DNA of 64,000 nt from Alkalihalobacillus sp. CinArs1 (GCF_947387515.1 NZ_CANDOB010000002.1:682001-746000), one strand, 5' to 3'; numbered from the stretch's first letter, positions 1 through 8,662 are shown. Numbers and translations are program-made. The notes: a model not told the origin generated them from the letters alone.

Positions 1-733
1 CGATTATGTAAAAGGAGAATCTTACAGCGCGTCTCACCCTAACGTTATTTTTGATGGTCCTGTGTCGATGACGTGGTCTTACGACGGGGTAGCTCTCTCA
101 AGTGATTTTACGAACGAAGAGGCGAATAAACTTGCGAAAGTACTTAGTACGGGTGACTTACCTGCTCCGATCGAAGAGATTTACTCGCGCTCAGTTGGAA
201 GTCAGCTCGGTGAGAAGGCACTGAACAATACGATGTTGTCATGCGGAATCGCGATACTATTGATCTTTTTGTATATGGTTTGGAATTACCGTTATCTGGG
301 GATGATTTCGGTTCTTTGCATGGTAAGCTACCTGTATTTGACGTTCGCCATCTTTTTATTCTTAGAAGGTGTGTTCACGCTAACAGGATTGGCAGCGTTT
401 ATTCTTGGCCTCGGGATGGCGGTCGATGCGTCGATCCTAACGTTTGAGCGTTTGCGGGAAATCAAGAGAAGGGGAGCTTCGTTCGAAACGCTCGTGATGG
501 AAGCCTCGAACCGTTCGTTTACAACGATTGGGGATGCACAAGTAACGACCGCGATTGCTGCTTGTGGACTGTTTATCTTTGGTGTTGGCGCTGTAAAAGG
601 GTTTGCGGTCATGCTATTCATCTCAATTGTTGCTGGGTTCTTAACCTGTTATGCATTGTTAAGACTGCTACTCTACATGATTGGTGAAGCGAGAATCGTA
701 GAGTGGTATGAGAGAAGAAATAGAAAGGGTTGA
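1..733 (+). CDS. SecD-like protein translocase subunit, C-terminal part (5' truncated by window edge)
   Basis: The frame is open from base 2, so the gene begins upstream; 243 residues are visible. It ends with a block of about five membrane segments. The motif GLAAFILGLGMAVDASILTFERLREI, read in pieces, matches the SecD/SecF signature in which GMAVDA lies before a conserved FER. A later TTIGDAQVTTAIAA stretch matches the family pattern of an Asp followed by TT-IAA. SecD works with SecF at the SecYEG channel, using the proton gradient to help release exported proteins. The stop follows the SecD-type membrane block with no SecF half, unlike the fused SecDF of Bacillus subtilis, so this may be a second, divergent SecD or an MMPL-like relative. 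The stop is 4 bases before the next start, so the two genes are probably co-transcribed. Confidence 0.75.
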   Translation, partial: DYVKGESYSASHPNVIFDGPVSMTWSYDGVALSSDFTNEEANKLAKVLSTGDLPAPIEEIYSRSVGSQLGEKALNNTMLSCGIAILLIFLYMVWNYRYLGMISVLCMVSYLYLTFAIFLFLEGVFTLTGLAAFILGLGMAVDASILTFERLREIKRRGASFETLVMEASNRSFTTIGDAQVTTAIAACGLFIFGVGAVKGFAVMLFISIVAGFLTCYALLRLLLYMIGEARIVEWYERRNRKG

Positions 734-737
734 AGGG

Positions 738-1295
738 ATGAAGGCATTATTTTTACTGTATGATGGCTATGTAGAATGGGAAATCAGTACGCTTAGCTAT
801 ATTTTTAGTGAAACGGACGTCGATATCGAGACCACCGCTCTGTACCGTGAAGTGACGAATAGCGGGAAGTTTAATATACGTGTGAGCAAGACCGTGAGCG
901 AGTGTTCACCAGACGACTATGATATTTTAGTTATCCCTGGTGGTGACCCAGAGCCACTATTAGAGGAAGAGAAGTTTTTGAACCTTATCCAGAGTTTTAA
1001 TGAGAAAAAGAAGTGGATCGCGGCGATATGTGGAGCTTCAACATTCCTCGGCGCGAGTTCAGTATTAGGTGAAAGGGAGTATTCGACTTCAATTGAAACA
1101 GAAGAGTTTCCGACGATCTTTGAGGTTGCAAACAAAAGCAAAGCGGACGTAACGGTTTGTGAAAACTTGATTACCGCTGAAGGAAATGCGTACATAGAAT
1201 TTGCGGTAGCAGTCGCAAAACAGCTAGATCTGTTTGAGGACCGTGAAGATGAATTGGAAACGGTCTTGTTCTTTAAGAATCAACTGAGAGGGTAG
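738..1295 (+). CDS. DJ-1/PfpI family protein
   Basis: A 185-residue single-domain protein of the type 1 glutamine amidotransferase-like/DJ-1/PfpI superfamily. The visible nucleophile elbow is AAICGAS with Cys at about residue 98, and an acidic residue near position 13-15 matches the Glu that normally sits beside that Cys. Members act as glyoxalases, deglycases, chaperones or regulators; substrate cannot be told from sequence. The frame is open further upstream, but ATG 738 is preferred because GAAAGG lies about 9 bases before it and it follows the SecD-like stop directly. A second DJ-1 paralogue is at 25522, where the Cys is replaced by Ser. Confidence 0.8.
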   Translation: MKALFLLYDGYVEWEISTLSYIFSETDVDIETTALYREVTNSGKFNIRVSKTVSECSPDDYDILVIPGGDPEPLLEEEKFLNLIQSFNEKKKWIAAICGASTFLGASSVLGEREYSTSIETEEFPTIFEVANKSKADVTVCENLITAEGNAYIEFAVAVAKQLDLFEDREDELETVLFFKNQLRG

Positions 1296-1319
1296 CGCTT
1301 TAGTAGAGGAGGGAACGGA

Positions 1320-1691
1320 GTGGAAACGTTTGAAGACTATCTTAGCAAAATCGAAGAGCCTGAGCACCGCGCTCGAATGGAGGAAGTGTTCGATTGGGTT
1401 GAGGAGAAGTATCCAAACTTAGAGCGAAGGATTGCATGGAACCAACCGATGTATACCGATCATGGCACATTTATTATCGCTTTTAGTAAGGCGAAGAAGC
1501 ACATGTCGGTCGCACCAGAGCGGGTCGTGATGGAGCGTTTCGCTGATGATATCGATGCAGCTGGATATGATGCCACAAAAGAGCTCGTGCGAATTCCGTG
1601 GAACAAACCGGTGAATTATGGGCTGCTTGAGAAGATGATCTCGTTTAATATTCGGGATAAAGCGGAATATACGAGTTTTTGGAGGAAGTGA
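1320..1691 (+). CDS. DUF1801 family protein, YdhG-like (iron chaperone-type fold)
   Basis: A 123-residue protein with the DUF1801/YdhG pattern: an N-terminal EEPEHRARMEEVF helix, then ERRIAWNQPMYTDHGTFIIAFS, and a C-terminal VRIPWNKPVNYGLL segment. Bacillus relatives are annotated as frataxin-like iron chaperones; that role is inferred from the fold. It starts with GTG 1320 behind a clear AGAGGAGGG site at 1304-1313. It lies 24 bases after the DJ-1 gene and is closed by the hairpin at 1701-1733, so it probably ends the operon that includes the SecD-like gene. Confidence 0.75.
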   Translation: METFEDYLSKIEEPEHRARMEEVFDWVEEKYPNLERRIAWNQPMYTDHGTFIIAFSKAKKHMSVAPERVVMERFADDIDAAGYDATKELVRIPWNKPVNYGLLEKMISFNIRDKAEYTSFWRK

Positions 1692-1700
1692 CTGTGTTGC

Positions 1701-1737
1701 AAAAGACGCCTGCTATATGAGCAGACGTCTTTTTGTG
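1701..1737 (+). terminator. Rho-independent terminator after the DUF1801 gene
   Basis: AAAAGACG (1701-1708) pairs with CGTCTTTT (1726-1733), extended by CTGC/GCAG around a TATATGA loop, then a short T run. It lies just 3' of the DUF1801 stop. Confidence 0.8.
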
Positions 1738-1770
1738 TACCTAGTTCTGTTCGACAGCCTTCGAGCTAAT

Positions 1771-1789
1771 CCGGGTGGTACCTGTCACC
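1771..1789 (+). repeat. Dispersed repeat copy A, overlapping the paaK stop codon
   Basis: CCGGGTGGTACCTGTCACC, preceded by TTCGACA at 1750-1756. Its inner 13 bases are the reverse complement of the core of the copy at 8770, so the core is inverted here relative to its CCGGGT flank. The paaK stop codon (TGA on the minus strand, 1785-1787) falls inside the repeat, and the last few residues of PaaK are specified by adjacent repeat-like sequence. Confidence 0.75.
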
Positions 1790-3116
1790 GTAGCACCGTA
1801 GCGGTGCGGTGGTCAAAGACTCGCTTTGCTTTTCCTTCAGAGCGGGGAAGGGCGGACGGTTCTTTTAAGAAGACTTCCATCGAGACGAGTGCTTCGGTTT
1901 TCACCATCAACGCGATTCTTGACGTTAGCTCCTGTGCAGCTGGATGGCTGAAGGTTTGATCATTAAGAGACTTATAGAATTCTTCTGATACCTCCACATG
2001 GAGTTCCACGTGATCCATAGGGCCTTTCTTATGAAGGTGAATTTGATAATGAGGTACCAGTTCATCTAAGTTGCAGATGAATCGTTCGATTTCAGAAGGA
2101 AACACGTTCACCCCACGGATGATCAGCATGTCATCGATCCTGCCTTTTACCCGGCTCATTCTCGTCGTCGTCCTACCACATTCACAAGGTTCGCGGGTTA
2201 TCGAAGCGATATCTCCAGTTCGGTAACGGATAGTTGGTAACGCTTCTTTTGTGAGGCTGGTAAACACAAGCTCACCGTCTTGTCCGTCTTCAACAGGCTC
2301 TAGCGTATTAGGGTCGATCACTTCAACGAGAAAGTGGTCGTCAGCAATGTGAAGACCATCCTGACAATCTACGCATTCTTGTGCAACGCCTGGACCGATC
2401 ACTTCACTAAGACCATAAATGTCGGTCGCTTTAAGGTCGAACATCCGCTCGATCTGACTCCTCATCCCTTCTGACCAGGGTTCGGCCCCTAGTATTGCGA
2501 TTTCTAGCGAAGTTGAAGCAGGGTCGATTCCTTGTTGTATCATCGCTTCTCCGATACTTAATAAATAGGATGGCGTACAACATATGATCCTCGGTTTAAA
2601 GTCCTGTATGAGGGAGATCTGCTTTACGGTGTTTCCACCAGATACGGGAACGGTCGCACAGCCTAGTTTTTCTGATCCTACATGCAATCCGAGGCCTCCC
2701 GTAAAGAGTCCATACCCATAAGCATTATGAAGAATATCGCCTTTTCGACCGCCTGCTAACGCGATTGCTCGAGCGACGATTTCGCCCCAGCTCTCTAGAT
2801 CGTTCTTCGTATAAGCGACAACGGTCGGCTTCCCGCTTGTGCCTGAAGAAGCATGAATTCGGATGATGTCTTCCATCGGACTTGCTAGTAGATTAAAAGG
2901 ATAGTTTTCTCTAAGGTGATGTTTTTGCGTGAATGGGAGTCGGCGGAGATCGTCTAACGTGTTGATCTCTTCTGGGGTGATATGAGCTTCCATGAATGAA
3001 TCGCGGTAAAACGGGACGTTTTGAAATGCGCGCTTTACGGTGTTCTGTAATCCTTTTAGCTGATGTTTTTTCATTTCACTAGGATTCCAACCTTCACACT
3101 CTGAGTAAGTAGCCAT
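1785..3116 (-). CDS. paaK: Phenylacetate-CoA ligase (AMP-forming)
   Basis: A 443-residue member of the ANL adenylating family. It converts phenylacetate, ATP and CoA to phenylacetyl-CoA, the entry step of aerobic phenylacetate breakdown. Visible motifs are the phosphate-binding loop SSGTSGKP (residues 90-97), an IYGLSE segment at mid-protein, YRTGD before the hinge, and a C-terminal GKAKR close to the end. Length fits PaaK. The start ATG is at 3116. No other paa genes are adjacent, so it may act alone or on another aryl acid. Relatives usually end soon after GKAKRV-D-R; here the tail runs a few residues into repeat copy A, which provides the stop. Confidence 0.88.
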   Translation of the reverse strand: MATYSECEGWNPSEMKKHQLKGLQNTVKRAFQNVPFYRDSFMEAHITPEEINTLDDLRRLPFTQKHHLRENYPFNLLASPMEDIIRIHASSGTSGKPTVVAYTKNDLESWGEIVARAIALAGGRKGDILHNAYGYGLFTGGLGLHVGSEKLGCATVPVSGGNTVKQISLIQDFKPRIICCTPSYLLSIGEAMIQQGIDPASTSLEIAILGAEPWSEGMRSQIERMFDLKATDIYGLSEVIGPGVAQECVDCQDGLHIADDHFLVEVIDPNTLEPVEDGQDGELVFTSLTKEALPTIRYRTGDIASITREPCECGRTTTRMSRVKGRIDDMLIIRGVNVFPSEIERFICNLDELVPHYQIHLHKKGPMDHVELHVEVSEEFYKSLNDQTFSHPAAQELTSRIALMVKTEALVSMEVFLKEPSALPRSEGKAKRVFDHRTATVLR

Positions 3117-3276
3117 TTCCCCATCTCCTTATATGAGATTTTTTTCACGGTTTATGTATTACGCGTTATATTTAAAGTAGTCCTTTATGGAAGCGCTGTC
3201 AATTTATTTTGAAAATTCAGACACAAATTAATTGGAAATAGTTCGAAAGTCGTTGTCTTCATGCATTCGACAAATT

Positions 3277-3296
3277 CCGGGCGGTACCAGGAACAG
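3277..3296 (+). repeat. Dispersed repeat copy B (degenerate)
   Basis: CCGGGCGGTACCAGGAACAG, preceded 4 bases earlier by TTCGACA (3266-3272). It is a diverged copy lying in the intergenic stretch before the ECF sigma factor gene. Confidence 0.6.
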
Positions 3297-3360
3297 ATTT
3301 CTGTATAATTTTCGTGTGCTCATACGTTATACATAATGAAAACATTCTAAGGAGGATTCG

Positions 3361-4296
3361 ATGGAGAGGTATCAGAAGGAAAAGGATCTACAGCCCTTTA
3401 CTGAGAAGAACCGTGATTTAAAGTCTGAATTCGATGGATTGATCGAAGAGTACAAACAAGATCTATGGAACTACTGCCGTTATATCACAGGGTCACCGTG
3501 GGATGGAGAAGATTTATTTCAAGAAACCATTCTGAAGGCGTTCGGTGGACTTTATCAAAGATGGCATCCGACAAATCCTAAGTCATACCTTTACCGTGTC
3601 GCAACAACCACCTGGATCGACCACTGTCGGAAGCAAAAGCGGATCGTCGGAACGTTAGAAGAAGGGGACATGCCTACTGAGGAGTTTTCAGATCGATTAG
3701 ATGTAGAAGAAGCGTTGACGCATCTAGCAAATCTATTCACACCAAGAGAGTCTGCTACCTTCTTACTAAAAGAAGTTTTCTCTTTCAGTGCGAAAGAAGT
3801 TGCGGGGATCGTTCGCACAACGCCAGGAGCTGTGTATGCGAGCGTAAGACGGATGAAAGAAAAGCTGCGTGAAACCAGCTTAGAAGAGCGCAGTAAGGAA
3901 AGCGTTGACCATAACAATCCAGTGATTAAGAAATACTTGAAGGCGTTAAGCGATGGAGACGTGGAAGCTGTATTAAGCCTCTTTATTGAAGAGGCGCAAA
4001 ACGATGTAGGTCTAGGGTTTCAAGAATATTCAAAGAACGAGATGCGTTCCGGGTCTATGCAGTTTGGGTTACCTGGCTTCCGAGCGGAGCCGTTGGTGCT
4101 TTGGGAGAAGCCGGTTATCGTGGTCTTTTATGAAGATGAAGAAGGAGCAAAGATTCATGATATCCAGTATCAAGAAGTTGAAAATAATAAGATCGTCTAC
4201 CATCGTAGCTTCTACTTCAGGAAGGAAATGATTTTTGCTGCAGCGAAGGAGCTAGGGTTTCAGCCACAGGTGAATAAGCCCGCTGCCGAATGGTAA
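3361..4296 (+). CDS. ECF-type RNA polymerase sigma factor with C-terminal SnoaL-like domain
   Basis: A 311-residue protein. Residues ~22-90 form sigma region 2, with the core-binding pattern WDGEDLFQETILKAF and an RVATTTWIDHCRKQKR helix. Residues ~110-165 form region 4 with a helix-turn-helix (FSAKEVAGIVRTTPGAVYASVRR, read in pieces). The rest (~185-305) resembles the SnoaL/NTF2-like tail of ECF41/SigJ-type factors, which in that class modulates activity instead of a separate anti-sigma factor. No anti-sigma gene is adjacent. The start ATG has a strong AAGGAGG site (3351-3357). An AT-rich element TATACA is seen near 3330, but I cannot define its promoter. Confidence 0.85.
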   Translation: MERYQKEKDLQPFTEKNRDLKSEFDGLIEEYKQDLWNYCRYITGSPWDGEDLFQETILKAFGGLYQRWHPTNPKSYLYRVATTTWIDHCRKQKRIVGTLEEGDMPTEEFSDRLDVEEALTHLANLFTPRESATFLLKEVFSFSAKEVAGIVRTTPGAVYASVRRMKEKLRETSLEERSKESVDHNNPVIKKYLKALSDGDVEAVLSLFIEEAQNDVGLGFQEYSKNEMRSGSMQFGLPGFRAEPLVLWEKPVIVVFYEDEEGAKIHDIQYQEVENNKIVYHRSFYFRKEMIFAAAKELGFQPQVNKPAAEW

Positions 4297-4302
4297 AGAG
4301 AA

Positions 4303-4320
4303 GGTGCCTGGTACCGCCCG
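4303..4320 (-). repeat. Dispersed repeat copy C
   Basis: On the minus strand the copy reads CGGGCGGTACCAGGCACC, with TTCGACA (TGTCGAA at 4336-4342 on the plus strand) about 15 bases to its 5' side. It begins 6 bases after the sigma factor stop codon, another example of a copy hugging a gene end. Confidence 0.75.
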
Positions 4321-4421
4321 CTTTTGCTCGATGTTTGTCGAACGAGAGCGGGCAGGTTTTTTGGTGATTATGTTGAACGTGATATAGGTGAGGAAATGAG
4401 TAATGAAATAGGAGTTGTGTC

Positions 4422-5231
4422 ATGAGTAGTAGCTGGTATAACTGTTCAAACGAAATAAAAGAGTTTGTACAAAATGCAGTAGACGAGATGAAAGCCATTC
4501 TGAAGGAAGGTTTTGTTGGCTTTTATCTTCATGGGTCTCTTTCGATGGGTGGATTTAATCCTTCGAGAAGTGATATCGACATGATCGTTGTAGCCAAAAG
4601 GGAGTTAACGAGTGAGGAGAACGAGAAGCTGGCAACATACCTCCTTAAGGCTTCAAACAACCCATATCCAATTGAAATTAGTATTCTCACACTAGAGCAT
4701 TTACAAGCATGGAAGCATCCGTGTTTTTATGAGTTTCACTATAGTGAAGACTGGCGTGAGCGATATGAGCTTGCAATACAAAATGAAGATATCCAGTACA
4801 TCGCAGATTTGAAAGGAGAAGACCCTGATCTCGCAGCACACCTCACAATCTTAAACTCTAGAGGGGTCTGCATTGAGGGACCTCCGATCAAAGAGCTTTT
4901 CCCTATGATCCCGTACAAAGACTATGTTGCTTCTATTCTATGTGATTATGATGACTGTCTAGATGATATAGAGGAGAATTCAGTGTACTGTGTGCTAAAC
5001 ATCGTACGCGTTTATTGGTACTTACTCGATGGAGTGATTTCATCAAAACAAGAAGCAGGGGACTGGGGCAGGAAAGAGTTTACTGGAGCAATTGGGAGAA
5101 CGATCGAAAAGGCTTACGAAAATTATGCAGGCATGAAAGATCGTTCGTTTGAGAAAAGCGAACTTTCAGCAGTGAGAGAATATTTTCGACGAAGAGTTAA
5201 GAGTTTGATTAACTATAAGGAGGGCATGTGA
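4422..5231 (+). CDS. Aminoglycoside adenylyltransferase-like nucleotidyltransferase (AadA/ANT(9) type)
   Basis: A 269-residue protein of the nucleotidyltransferase superfamily. The motif GSLSMGGFNPSRSDID gives GS at residues 38-39 and catalytic Asp at 51 and 53. The long helical C-terminal half, with a YWYLLDG segment, resembles the DUF4111 domain of spectinomycin/streptomycin adenylyltransferases. These transfer AMP from ATP to aminocyclitol antibiotics; whether this one gives resistance is not certain. Its last codons ATG TGA overlap the next start (ATGTGATG), implying translational coupling with the VOC gene. Confidence 0.75.
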   Translation: MSSSWYNCSNEIKEFVQNAVDEMKAILKEGFVGFYLHGSLSMGGFNPSRSDIDMIVVAKRELTSEENEKLATYLLKASNNPYPIEISILTLEHLQAWKHPCFYEFHYSEDWRERYELAIQNEDIQYIADLKGEDPDLAAHLTILNSRGVCIEGPPIKELFPMIPYKDYVASILCDYDDCLDDIEENSVYCVLNIVRVYWYLLDGVISSKQEAGDWGRKEFTGAIGRTIEKAYENYAGMKDRSFEKSELSAVREYFRRRVKSLINYKEGM

Positions 5232-5575
5232 TGCTCGAACGAATCGATACGTTTTGTTTAAGAGTGCGTGATGTTGAGCGAGCGAGTGAGTGGTATCAAA
5301 AGAATCTAGGTTTGAAAGAGACCTTTCGTGATGATGGGTATCGCATTTTAAGTGTGGGTAATAGTAGCGTTCCAATCACGATTGAGGAAGGTGAACCGTC
5401 TAAATCTAAGCACCAGAACTATCCGATCTTCTTCACATCAGCGATTGCTGAGACTTATGAGACGTTTAAGAGCCGTGATGTTGAGGTAAGCGAGCTGCAG
5501 CGTGATGAAGTGAATACGTTCTTCGACCTTTATGACATTGATGGAAATCGAATGCAGGTTTGTTTCTGGGAGTAA
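5231..5575 (+). CDS. VOC (glyoxalase/bleomycin-resistance) family protein
   Basis: A 114-residue single VOC module with N-terminal FCLRVRDVERASEWYQKNLG and C-terminal FFDLYDIDGNRMQVCFWE, typical of the family. VOC proteins bind a metal or small molecules (thiol adducts, antibiotics); the ligand is unknown. The chosen start is ATG 5231, which shares bases with the previous stop; GTG 5228 is possible. A decayed second VOC gene follows at once. Confidence 0.8.
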   Translation: MLERIDTFCLRVRDVERASEWYQKNLGLKETFRDDGYRILSVGNSSVPITIEEGEPSKSKHQNYPIFFTSAIAETYETFKSRDVEVSELQRDEVNTFFDLYDIDGNRMQVCFWE

Positions 5576-5591
5576 AAAGGAGTAGGGGGAA

Positions 5592-5935
5592 ATGAAAATT
5601 AAACGGAGATTGTAGCCAACATTGAAGCGGATGATTTGGCGAAAGCAAAGGCGCTTTACAGATATACTTGGCATTGAAGAATTGATGAATCTTAGTTGGA
5701 TCGCGACGTATGGTTCAGCGGACGGCGCAAATCAATGCAGCTATAGATGGAGGTTCCAATATTCCTACTCCTGATCTTTCTATTGAAGTGGATGATCTAG
5801 AGGAAGCGCTTTGGGTGATGAAAGAAGCGAGAGTTTGAGCATGGTCCAATAGATGAGCCATGGGGAGTCAGGCGTTTTTTCGTAAGAGATCCTTTTGGAA
5901 AGATGCTCAATATTCTTTGTCATGCTAATGAATGA
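5592..5935 (+). pseudogene. Decayed VOC family gene
   Basis: No single frame is open, but pieces of a VOC protein can be read by changing frame several times: IVANIEADDLAKAKALY, then DILGIEELMNLSWIATYGSADG, then LSIEVDDLEEALWVMKEA, and finally EHGPIDEPWGVRRFFVRDPFG through LCHANE and a stop at 5933-5935. The last block is a well-known C-terminal VOC pattern. At least three frameshifts separate the pieces. A ribosome binding site (AGTAGGGGGA) and ATG survive at 5581-5594. The decay is a long-standing loss, not one sequencing error. Confidence 0.8.
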
Positions 5936-5955
5936 GATCAACTGGAGGAGAAGAA

Positions 5956-6699
5956 ATGATTTTACATACAAAAACATACGGAGAAGGCGAACCTGTTGTT
6001 TTATTGCACTCAGGATTACAAACTGGAGAAACTGACTTCATCGAACAAAGAAATGCATTACAGCAAAGCAGAAAGGTTATAGTGCCGGATCTAAGAGGTC
6101 ATGGGAAATCAGTGAATGATGATTTTTCCAATTATTTCAAAGACGCTGCAGAGGATTTGAGAGATACGATAGACCATTTGCATCTAAATCAGATTCACTT
6201 AGTCGGTTGTTCGTTAGGTGGACTAGTTGCTTTGCTATTTGCCAAAACGTTTCCGAATCGACTGCTGAGTGTAACGTTATCAGGGATAACAGCTGATCGA
6301 CCGGATCATTGGAACGAATCTCATGCAAAAGAAGTGACGTTTCAAACAGAACTTCTTCAAAAACAGGAAGTTGTTGCTCAACTTGATCAGCTTCATAGTG
6401 GTGATTGGAAGCAGTTTATCTATATGGCTCGCGATGTGAATTGGTATCCGTTTGAACTTACTTCAGATATCGATGGTGTCCATGTACCTGTATTGTTTAT
6501 GGTCGGTGAAGGAAATCATGATGAAGTGAAATCTGCTTCAAAATACCAGCGGATGCATGAAAATGTTCATGTGAGTGTCCTGCCGTTTGCTTCTCACCTT
6601 GTCCATAGTGAGCAACCTTCCTTGTATACAGAGATGTTAACAGCATTTTTGGATGGAGTAGATAAAAAGAATCGCAATCTGTTGGAGTCTACCAGTTGA
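5956..6699 (+). CDS. Alpha/beta hydrolase
   Basis: A 247-residue soluble alpha/beta hydrolase. The oxyanion region is VVLLHSGLQTG, the nucleophile elbow GCSLGG puts Ser at residue ~86, DLRGHGKS follows strand 4, and FASHLVHSEQP near the end provides the catalytic His. Substrate is unknown. The frame is open to 5932, but GGAGGAG at 5944-5950 points to ATG 5956. It follows the VOC pseudogene by 20 bases. Confidence 0.82.
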   Translation: MILHTKTYGEGEPVVLLHSGLQTGETDFIEQRNALQQSRKVIVPDLRGHGKSVNDDFSNYFKDAAEDLRDTIDHLHLNQIHLVGCSLGGLVALLFAKTFPNRLLSVTLSGITADRPDHWNESHAKEVTFQTELLQKQEVVAQLDQLHSGDWKQFIYMARDVNWYPFELTSDIDGVHVPVLFMVGEGNHDEVKSASKYQRMHENVHVSVLPFASHLVHSEQPSLYTEMLTAFLDGVDKKNRNLLESTS

Positions 6700-6743
6700 G
6701 TGGTAAGCTCCTATTGTATTCGTTTGATGAATGGGGATGAAAA

Positions 6744-7328
6744 ATGATGAAAACCGAAAAACAAAAGATGCTAGACGGAGAACTGTATAATCCAGGTGAC
6801 GAAGAACTAATCATCGATCGCCTTCGTGCTCGACGAATGACGAGATTGTATAATCAAACGATCGAAACAGATCACAAAGAGCGCTCACGGTTAATAAAAG
6901 AACTATTTGGTTCTACGAAGGAAAACGTGGGCATCGAACCAACGTTTAAATGTGATTATGGGTACAATATACACGTTGGAGAAAACTTCTTTATGAACTT
7001 TGATTGTGTGATCCTCGATATTTGTGAGGTGCGTTTTGGGGATAATTGTATGTTAGGGCCAGGGGTTCATATTTATGGTGCGACGCACCCTCTAGATCCA
7101 GTCGAACGTAATTCTGGAAAAGAATACGGGAAACCAATCATCTTCGGTGATAACGTGTGGATTGGAGGAGGTGCAATCATTAATCCAGGAGTGACGGTTG
7201 GAGATAATGTTGTCATCGCTTCCGGAGCAGTTGTCACAAAGAGTATACCAGATAACGTAGTCGTTGGAGGCAATCCAGCGAAGAAGATAAGAGAGGTGCC
7301 ACACCGTTCGACAAATAGCGGGCGGTGA
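6744..7328 (+). CDS. maa: Maltose/galactoside O-acetyltransferase-type hexapeptide enzyme
   Basis: A 194-residue left-handed beta-helix acetyltransferase of the Maa/LacA/NodL group, transferring acetyl from acetyl-CoA to sugars. It shows the N-terminal Mac domain ([15 protein letters not shown]), the hexapeptide repeats, the [10 protein letters not shown] loop with catalytic His, and the C-terminal [12 protein letters not shown]. The native protein should end near this point. The extra residues RSTNSGR and the TGA stop (7326-7328) are encoded by dispersed repeat copy D. Start is ATG 6744 or 6747. Confidence 0.85.
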   Translation: MMKTEKQKMLDGELYNPGDEELIIDRLRARRMTRLYNQTIETDHKERSRLIKELFGSTKENVGIEPTFKCDYGYNIHVGENFFMNFDCVILDICEVRFGDNCMLGPGVHIYGATHPLDPVERNSGKEYGKPIIFGDNVWIGGGAIINPGVTVGDNVVIASGAVVTKSIPDNVVVGGNPAKKIREVPHRSTNSGR

Positions 7329-7336
7329 CAGGCACC
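7319..7336 (+). repeat. Dispersed repeat copy D, supplies the maa stop codon
   Basis: CGGGCGGTGACAGGCACC, with TTCGACA at 7307-7313. The maa frame runs through the TTCGACA box and stops at the TGA inside GGTGAC. The copy is followed directly by ATG 7337, which opens a 10-codon ORF ([10 protein letters not shown]) running into the next gene's start, and GGCGGTGA sits 8 bases before that ATG like a Shine-Dalgarno site. Confidence 0.85.
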
Positions 7337-7356
7337 ATGAAAGAAAGAGGGGTACT

Positions 7357-8103
7357 ATGCCAGATTTAAAGGACCAAATTATACTTATCACCGGCGCTAA
7401 CAGAGGTCAGGGGCGAGCGATTGCGGAGCACCTCGTCACGCTCGGAGCAACAGTTGTTGTCGCAGCCCGAAACTTTGAAAGTGCAATGGCCGTTTGTGAT
7501 GAGCTAGGTGACGAACGAGCTTATCCTATGCAGCTAGATGTTACGAGTGAACAACAATGGCAGAAGGCTATGGCTGAGTTAGAAGAGAAGTTCGGGAAGT
7601 TAGATGCTCTAGTGAACAATGCTGGCGTCCTAAAACGAAAAGCGTTTCAAGAAATAACCGTTGAAGACTACCAGGAGCTCATCAACGTAAACCAGCTCGG
7701 TGTATTCCTCGGCATGCAGGCAGTTCTACCTTTGATGGAAAAACAGCAGAAAGGATCGATCATCAACAACGTCTCGATCTCTGCATTTGCACCGATCGGT
7801 AAGTCCACTGCCTATGCTGCTACAAAAGCGGCTGTTGTAGCCATGTCAAAAGCAGCAGCCATCGAAGTGGGACCTAAAGGAATTCGCGTGAACATGATCC
7901 ACCCAGGTGGAGTGGAAACCGAAATGGCAACACAGGGGCAAGGTGTACCATCTTTCTATGAATCGATTCCTCTTGGTCGAATCGGCCAGCCGATCGAGAT
8001 CGCAAGAGCTGTTGCCTTCCTTGCTTCAGATGAAAGCTCTTATTGCACAGGAACTGAAATTGTGGTGGATGGGGGCATGACGCTAGGATCTGCTAATGTG
8101 TAG
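7357..8103 (+). CDS. SDR family NAD(P)-dependent oxidoreductase
   Basis: A 248-residue classical short-chain dehydrogenase. The cofactor loop TGANRGQG is at residues 12-19, NNAG near 87-90, catalytic Ser ~140 (NNVSIS), and YAATK with Tyr ~153 and Lys ~157. The C-terminal DGGMT block is typical of 3-oxoacyl-ACP reductase, glucose dehydrogenase and 3-alpha-hydroxysteroid dehydrogenase relatives. An Ala-Arg after strand 2 suggests NADP preference, which is inference. The start ATG 7357 has AAGAGGGG ahead of it. The last 8 bases overlap the DUF4269 gene. Confidence 0.87.
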   Translation: MPDLKDQIILITGANRGQGRAIAEHLVTLGATVVVAARNFESAMAVCDELGDERAYPMQLDVTSEQQWQKAMAELEEKFGKLDALVNNAGVLKRKAFQEITVEDYQELINVNQLGVFLGMQAVLPLMEKQQKGSIINNVSISAFAPIGKSTAYAATKAAVVAMSKAAAIEVGPKGIRVNMIHPGGVETEMATQGQGVPSFYESIPLGRIGQPIEIARAVAFLASDESSYCTGTEIVVDGGMTLGSANV

Positions 8104-8647
8104 AACAGAATCGATCGGCCGCAGCCTTTTTTCCTCGATGAAATTTGGCAGCGAGAAGCAAAAGAGCGCTTATCGTGCAATCGCTGTATTAGGGATTATG
8201 AAGGATCTACAAGCGTATCATCCAGTACTTTGCGGAACCATTCCAATCGGTATCGATCTCGATAGTTCAGATCTTGATATCGTGATGGAAGTGAACGATG
8301 CTGAAGAGTTCGAGCGGAAGGTTACAGAATTATATGGGACGAAAGATGAGTTCAGATTAAAGAGAACGATGGTCAGAGGGAGAACCATCATTAAAGCTAA
8401 TTTTTGGTTTCAAGGGTTTGAATTTGAACTGTTCGGACAAGCGGAACCAGTTCATAACCAGTATGCGTTTCTTCACATGGTGATCGAGTATGAGCTCATG
8501 AAGAAGCAACCGGGTTTGAAGGAACGTGTGGTCGAACTTAAAGAACAAGGACACAAAACAGAACCAGCTTTTTGTAGATTGCTTGGAATAGCAGGTGATC
8601 CGTACGAAGGGCTGATCCAATATGGTAAAGAGTTTGAATTAATCTAA
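8096..8647 (+). CDS. DUF4269 family nucleotidyltransferase-like protein
   Basis: A 183-residue protein matching DUF4269, whose proteins carry a nucleotidyltransferase-like core. Visible are [19 protein letters not shown], with two Asp in an SDLDI pattern, and [13 protein letters not shown]. Function is unknown. The ATG overlaps the end of the SDR gene by 8 bases, so it is likely coupled. A terminator follows at 8663. Candidate later starts exist (M at residue 15), so the N-terminus is uncertain. Confidence 0.72.
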   Translation: MCRTESIGRSLFSSMKFGSEKQKSAYRAIAVLGIMKDLQAYHPVLCGTIPIGIDLDSSDLDIVMEVNDAEEFERKVTELYGTKDEFRLKRTMVRGRTIIKANFWFQGFEFELFGQAEPVHNQYAFLHMVIEYELMKKQPGLKERVVELKEQGHKTEPAFCRLLGIAGDPYEGLIQYGKEFELI

Positions 8648-8662
8648 ACGATCGCTTTAAGC

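Noticed and set aside
1717-1959. 80-codon plus-strand ORF
   Set aside because: It lies across the paaK 3' end and repeat copy A, has no ribosome site and no protein-like sequence; paaK explains the stretch.
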